DNA of 64,000 nt. It comes from Lachnospiraceae bacterium (GTDB lineage: Bacteria; Bacillota; Clostridia; Lachnospirales; Lachnospiraceae). The notes beneath the pieces were generated by a model, which saw nothing but the letters and a program-made list of their open reading frames with translations, ran no database searches and was not told the origin of the DNA. The DNA lies in the NCBI GenBank assembly GCA_017936885.1, contig JAGBEO010000013.1, forward strand, positions 1 through 64,000. Reading direction: 5' to 3'. Made by a program: the position numbers and the translations under genes. Position 1 is the first letter of the stretch, and each line of letters opens with the position of its first letter. Shown here piece after piece: positions 60,387 to 64,000 of this stretch.

Positions 60387-61561
60387 AGAAATATCAGAGA
60401 GTTTATGCACAAGTGGATTTGGATGCTATTCATTATAATATGGAGCAGATGCATGCCAATCTGGCTCCGGGTACGAAGATGATCGGCGTGATTAAGACGG
60501 ACGGCTACGGACATGGCGCGGTGCCCATAGGACGAGAACTGGAACAGATTGACTATGTGTTTGGCTATGCGGTGGCGACTGTGGAAGAAGCACTTATTCT
60601 GCGCCATGCAGGACTGGAAAAACCGATACTGATCTTAGGCTATACGTTCCCGTACTGTTATGAGGATCTGATCCGGTATGATATCAGACCCGCTGTGTTC
60701 CGCAAAGATAGTATTGACGAGCTTGCCGCCTGTGCGGAGAAGCTTCATAAAGCTGCCAAAGTGCATGTCAAAGTAGATACGGGTATGACCAGAGTAGGCA
60801 TCAGACCGGATGAGAGCGGTCTTCGGTTTATGGAGAAAGTGCTTCATACGGAGGGGATTGAACTGGAAGGGATGTTCACCCATTTCGCGAGAGCGGATGA
60901 GACAGATAAGACTTCGGCAAGAAAACAGCTTACAAGGTTTCAGCATTTTATAAAGCTGACTGAGGATACCTTAGGGGTTCGGATACCGGTGAAGCATTGT
61001 TCGAACAGCGCCGGAATTGTGGAACTGCCGGAGGCCAATATGGATGTGGTCAGAGCGGGCATTACTTTATATGGCTTGTGGCCGTCGGAGGAAGTGTCAA
61101 GAGATATCCTGTCCCTGCGTCCCGTGTTGTCGCTTAAGAGCCATATCGTTTATTGCAAAGAAGTGGATGAGAATGTGGCGATCAGTTACGGCGGCACTTA
61201 TGTGACCCCTAAGAAGATGCGTGTGGCAACCATTCCGGTAGGTTATGGTGACGGCTATCCCAGAGGCTTATCTAATAAAGGATATGTTCTTATACGGGGA
61301 AAGAAAGCGCCTATTTTAGGAAGAGTCTGTATGGATCAGTTTATGGTCAGCCTGGAAGATATACCGGAAGCGGCAGAGGGAGATGAGGTGACACTCATCG
61401 GTGCCGATGGAATAGAGCAGATTACGATGGAAGAATTAGGAGCGCTGTCCGGCAGATTTAATTATGAACTTGCCTGTGATCTGGGCAAGAGGATTCCGCG
61501 GGTCTTTGTGAAGGGCGGCGAGATTGCGGCTGTCAAAGACTATTACGAAGACTATCAATAA
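60380..61561 (+). CDS. alr: Alanine racemase
   Basis: The 393-residue PLP enzyme makes D-alanine for peptidoglycan. VQVDLDAIHYNM-like start (AQVDLDAIHYNMEQ), GVIKTDGYGHGAVPIG with the PLP Lys, VHVKVDTGMTRVGIR, HCSNSAGIVEL and VPVGYGDGYPRGLSN-like segment (IPVGYGDGYPRG) are all present, and the catalytic Tyr region (ISYGGTYVTP) is intact. Length is usual. The start overlaps the nnr stop, so the two are translationally coupled. mazF follows at 171 bases, as in Bacillus. Confidence 0.97.
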   Translation: MLEKYQRVYAQVDLDAIHYNMEQMHANLAPGTKMIGVIKTDGYGHGAVPIGRELEQIDYVFGYAVATVEEALILRHAGLEKPILILGYTFPYCYEDLIRYDIRPAVFRKDSIDELAACAEKLHKAAKVHVKVDTGMTRVGIRPDESGLRFMEKVLHTEGIELEGMFTHFARADETDKTSARKQLTRFQHFIKLTEDTLGVRIPVKHCSNSAGIVELPEANMDVVRAGITLYGLWPSEEVSRDILSLRPVLSLKSHIVYCKEVDENVAISYGGTYVTPKKMRVATIPVGYGDGYPRGLSNKGYVLIRGKKAPILGRVCMDQFMVSLEDIPEAAEGDEVTLIGADGIEQITMEELGALSGRFNYELACDLGKRIPRVFVKGGEIAAVKDYYEDYQ

Positions 61562-61669
61562 GAAGACTGCGTATCAACCGCTCTGTATTCATAAGAAAAC
61601 AGATTGTCCTATGGAATAAATTATCATGTATACCTTTGGAGAAACTGGCAATACTATTGCTGGAAACTT

Positions 61670-61696
61670 ATATGTCTGGCGGTTTGGCAGACATAT
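61670..61696 (+). promoter_or_regulatory. Perfect inverted repeat upstream of mazF
   Basis: ATATGTCTG (61670-61678) and CAGACATAT (61688-61696) form a perfect 9-bp stem with a 9-base loop, ending 36 bases before the toxin start codon. No T-run follows, so it is probably an operator or an RNA hairpin, not a terminator. Confidence 0.65.
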
Positions 61697-61732
61697 GGAA
61701 ATTGCTAGAATGATTGAAGGAAGTGTGTGGTA

Positions 61733-62074
61733 ATGAAAAGAGGAGATATCTATTATGCGGATTTGCGGCCGGTGATCGGTTCTGAACAGGGAGGCGTAAG
61801 ACCGGTATTGATTATACAGAACGATGTGGGTAATAAACATAGTCCGACCGTGATCTGTGCGGCGATCACCTCTAAAATGAACAAGGCAAAGCTGCCTACG
61901 CATATTGAATTGAATGCCAGCAAATATGATATGGTTAAGGATTCGGTCATTTTGTTAGAGCAGCTTAGAACGATTGATAAGAAGCGGTTAAAGGACAGAG
62001 TCTGTCATTTGGATCAGGATATTATGCAAGCGGTGAATGAAGGGTTAATGGTCAGCCTGGAACTTCATACATAA
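61733..62074 (+). CDS. mazF: MazF/PemK-type endoribonuclease toxin
   Basis: The 113-residue protein is a sequence-specific mRNA interferase. [46 protein letters not shown] and a final [18 protein letters not shown] are signatures, with the catalytic Arg and Thr in [14 protein letters not shown]. No MazE-type antitoxin ORF can be found in the 170 bases upstream; only a 35-codon frame without ribosome site ends at its ATG. In Bacillus subtilis the antitoxin lies between alr and the toxin, so its absence here is notable. AAGGAAG lies 9 bases before the ATG. Confidence 0.93.
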   Translation: MKRGDIYYADLRPVIGSEQGGVRPVLIIQNDVGNKHSPTVICAAITSKMNKAKLPTHIELNASKYDMVKDSVILLEQLRTIDKKRLKDRVCHLDQDIMQAVNEGLMVSLELHT

Positions 62075-62117
62075 GGTGACCGGCATTTGACACGCATTCC
62101 ATTACTTGCTATATTAG

Positions 62118-62180
62118 TCTGAAAGAAGTTTTCAGACTCTGAAAGAAACTTTCAGACTCTGCAAGAATGATTTTTTCAGA
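62118..62180 (+). repeat. Tandem 20-bp self-complementary repeats
   Basis: Two near-identical 20-base units (TCTGAAAGAAGTTTTCAGAC and TCTGAAAGAAACTTTCAGAC) and a weaker third copy (62158-62180) stand in tandem. Each has CTGAAAG/CTTTCAG-type arms able to form a hairpin. They lie between mazF and the CNNM gene. Confidence 0.75.
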
Positions 62181-62222
62181 TGCAGCAGCGATTCATTTAC
62201 TAAGAGAGGAAAGGGATTATAT

Positions 62223-63647
62223 ATGGACGACGGTGGCGCGAGTAGCAGTAGTATCATAGGCTTTATTGTTTTGCTTATTCTTGAGATGATATTTTACGGG
62301 TTCAGTTCGGCGATGCAGAACCGAAAAGGAATAGAAGTAGAAGAGAATGACAAAGAGGAAACAGAACAGACCGGAAAGCAGAGAAGAAAACAGGAACGGC
62401 TGAATTATATGACGGAAAATCATGCTAAGTATGCAAATGCAGTACAGCTTGGTGTGGTGACGATCAATCTTATCCTGGGCGCATTGATTCTGTACCGCAG
62501 CAACAGTTATTTCAGTTACATGACGTACCGCATGGCGGTAAATCATATTGCGGGACTGGTTGACTGGCATGTTCAGTTGATTGCGGCAGTGACCGCGGTT
62601 ATTGTAACGATCTTCTTATTGTACATAGTTATGACGTTCGGTGTGTTAGTACCTAAGAAAGCAGCAGCCAGATATCCGGATAAATGGATTAACGGTCTGA
62701 TTAATCCGGTATATTTCTATGTGCGGCTGGTTTCTCCCTTTACGGGGCTTGTTTATATCACATCTAAGATGATCCTGCACTTGCTCGGAATCCGCAATGC
62801 GGACGATCAGGAGGATGTGACGGAAGAGGAAATTCTTTCTATGGTCAATGTGGGTCATGAACAGGGAATTTTGGAAGCCAGTGAAGCGGAAATGATAAAC
62901 AATATCTTTGAATACGGTGATAAAGAGGCCAAAGATATCATGATCAACCGTAATAATCTGGTAGCGATTGACTGTACCATGACGTTACAGGAAGCTGCTG
63001 CTTTTATTGTGGAAGCACATAACAGCCGGTTTCCGGTTTATGACGGAACGATAGATCATATCGTAGGCATACTGCATCTTAAGGACGTTATGCGTATGCA
63101 GATGAATGAAAGGATGAAAAACAGACCCATCGGCAAGATCAAAGGTCTCCTGAGGGAACCCAGATTCATCACGGAAAAGCGTAAAATCGATGATCTGTTT
63201 AAGATGATGCAGACAGAGAAGATCCAGATGGTCATCGTGATTGATGAGTACGGACAGACAGCGGGACTGGTAGCACTGGAAGATATCTTAGAGGAAATCG
63301 TTGGCAATATACAGGATGAGTATGACGAGGAATCCATCTATATCAGGGAAAGCGGTCTGGATGAGTATGTGATTCAGGGAATGATGCCCCTTGAGGAGCT
63401 TGGGAAAAAGCTTGCGATCAGTTTTGAGGAAGAAATTTTTGATACCGTCAATGGATTCGTGATTTCCAGACTGGAGCATATACCGGAAGAGGACGAGGAA
63501 TTTGAATTTGAGTATGAGGGATATTTGTTCCGTATTCTGGAAGTAAAAGACAGAATGATTCAGTCTGTTGCGGCCAAAAAGATCGTAGAGCAGCCTGAGA
63601 TAACCGAAAAGAATGGAAATACGGTTGAAGAAGAACCTCAAAAATGA
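62223..63647 (+). CDS. CNNM/CorC-family (HlyC-type) membrane protein
   Basis: The 474-residue protein has an N-terminal membrane domain (four hydrophobic segments, residues 8-190), then a CBS pair (GHEQGILEASEAEMINNIFEYGD, VAIDCTMTLQEAAAFIVEAHNSRFPVYD, VVIDEYGQTAGLVALEDILEEIVG) and a C-terminal CorC_HlyC domain (YVIQGMMPLEELG, GFVISRLEHIPEE). The family is thought to take part in Mg2+/Co2+ efflux; the name hemolysin is historical. GAGAGGAAAGGG precedes the ATG by seven bases. An inserted Lys/Arg/Glu linker is seen near residues 40-65. Confidence 0.9.
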   Translation: MDDGGASSSSIIGFIVLLILEMIFYGFSSAMQNRKGIEVEENDKEETEQTGKQRRKQERLNYMTENHAKYANAVQLGVVTINLILGALILYRSNSYFSYMTYRMAVNHIAGLVDWHVQLIAAVTAVIVTIFLLYIVMTFGVLVPKKAAARYPDKWINGLINPVYFYVRLVSPFTGLVYITSKMILHLLGIRNADDQEDVTEEEILSMVNVGHEQGILEASEAEMINNIFEYGDKEAKDIMINRNNLVAIDCTMTLQEAAAFIVEAHNSRFPVYDGTIDHIVGILHLKDVMRMQMNERMKNRPIGKIKGLLREPRFITEKRKIDDLFKMMQTEKIQMVIVIDEYGQTAGLVALEDILEEIVGNIQDEYDEESIYIRESGLDEYVIQGMMPLEELGKKLAISFEEEIFDTVNGFVISRLEHIPEEDEEFEFEYEGYLFRILEVKDRMIQSVAAKKIVEQPEITEKNGNTVEEEPQK

Positions 63648-63693
63648 TAATATATATATTTAGAGAAAAATAGGAACAAAGGAGACAGGAATT

Positions 63694-64000
63694 ATGTCAG
63701 GACATTCAAAATTTGCAAATATTAAGCATAAGAAAGAGAAAAACGATGCCGCAAAAGGCAAGATTTTTACAATTATCGGAAGAGAAATTGCGGTAGCTGT
63801 TAAAGAAGGCGGACCAGACCCTGCCAATAATTTTAAGCTGGCACAGGTTATCGCCAAGGCGAAAGCCAATAATATGCCCAATGACACCATTGACAGAGGA
63901 ATTAAGAAGGCTGCCGGTGAGGGCGGTAATGTAAACTATAAATATGTGACCTACGAAGGATACGGGCCAAACGGTATCGCAATCATTGTAGATGCGCTGA
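63694..64000 (+). CDS. YebC/PmpR-family protein (partial, 5' end)
   Basis: The first 102 codons are present. [20 protein letters not shown] is the family start (usually MAGHSKWANIKHRK). It continues [39 protein letters not shown] and [12 protein letters not shown] into [16 protein letters not shown]. Members act as transcription regulators or as ribosome-associated factors that ease stalls at polyproline. AAAGGAG lies 9 bases before the ATG. The gene runs off the window at 64000. Confidence 0.93.
   Translation, partial: MSGHSKFANIKHKKEKNDAAKGKIFTIIGREIAVAVKEGGPDPANNFKLAQVIAKAKANNMPNDTIDRGIKKAAGEGGNVNYKYVTYEGYGPNGIAIIVDAL

Noticed and set aside
61626-61733. 35-codon frame ending at the mazF start as a miniature antitoxin gene
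   Set aside because: It has no ribosome binding site and no MazE-like swapped-hairpin motif; the overlapping inverted repeat is a better explanation of the sequence.
62118-62180. CRISPR array
   Set aside because: Units are directly adjacent with no spacers, only two good copies exist, and no cas genes are present.

Overview
The window looks like chromosome from an anaerobic, spore-forming member of the Clostridia, most likely Lachnospiraceae. The evidence is a complete six-gene Rnf ferredoxin:NAD+ oxidoreductase operon, a T-box leader on pheST, the Rex redox repressor, SpoIID-like and SleB-like cell-wall proteins, a class B sortase with BspA-like leucine-rich-repeat surface proteins, and an alr-mazF arrangement as in Firmicutes. 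No rRNA, tRNA, CRISPR array, prophage or intact insertion sequence was found.

Layout: 1-3.3 kb holds the 3' end of a group II intron, a DEDD-type exonuclease gene and an AT-rich island with a membrane protein of unknown function. 3.3-10.5 kb is energy metabolism: rnfC-D-G-E-A-B, an iron-sulfur aldo/keto reductase, and a convergent apbE whose product should attach FMN to RnfD and RnfG. 10.5-16 kb has a GH25 lysozyme-like protein behind a structured leader, an AP2/degenerate-HNH protein, a SleB-type hydrolase, thrC and a lone receiver domain. 16-20 kb has divergent gltA and pckA, then a probable 6S RNA. 20-38 kb is housekeeping: SpoIID-like protein, BrkB-like protein, T-box-pheST, M18 aminopeptidase, queA, vanZ-like, aroA-tyrA on the minus strand, an EF-G paralogue and leuS.

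38-51 kb is the most accessory part. It holds a small minus-strand cluster ending in a duplicated Cys/Gly/Asn-rich peptide, a class B sortase with an unusual cytoplasmic N-terminal extension, a compact structured RNA candidate before a decayed Rpn-family gene, two LRR surface proteins of about 1831 and 951 residues with matching non-LPXTG sorting signals (PxTGD followed by IHPKWF), and a small subtilase. The sortase and the first surface protein have almost identical promoters, so this looks like one co-regulated surface-display module.

51-64 kb holds a homocitrate/isopropylmalate-synthase-like enzyme (possibly a Re-type citrate synthase) with a FadR-type regulator and NADP isocitrate dehydrogenase, an ABC-F protein, rex, a coiled-coil protein, nnr, alr, a mazF toxin gene with no recognisable antitoxin, a CNNM/CorC-type membrane protein and the start of a YebC-family gene.

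Metabolically, gltA, icd and the second synthase-like gene point to a partial oxidative TCA branch making 2-oxoglutarate, pckA links C3 and C4 pools, and Rnf plus Rex handle NADH/ferredoxin balance. All functions are inferred from reading the sequence; no searches or folding programs were run.
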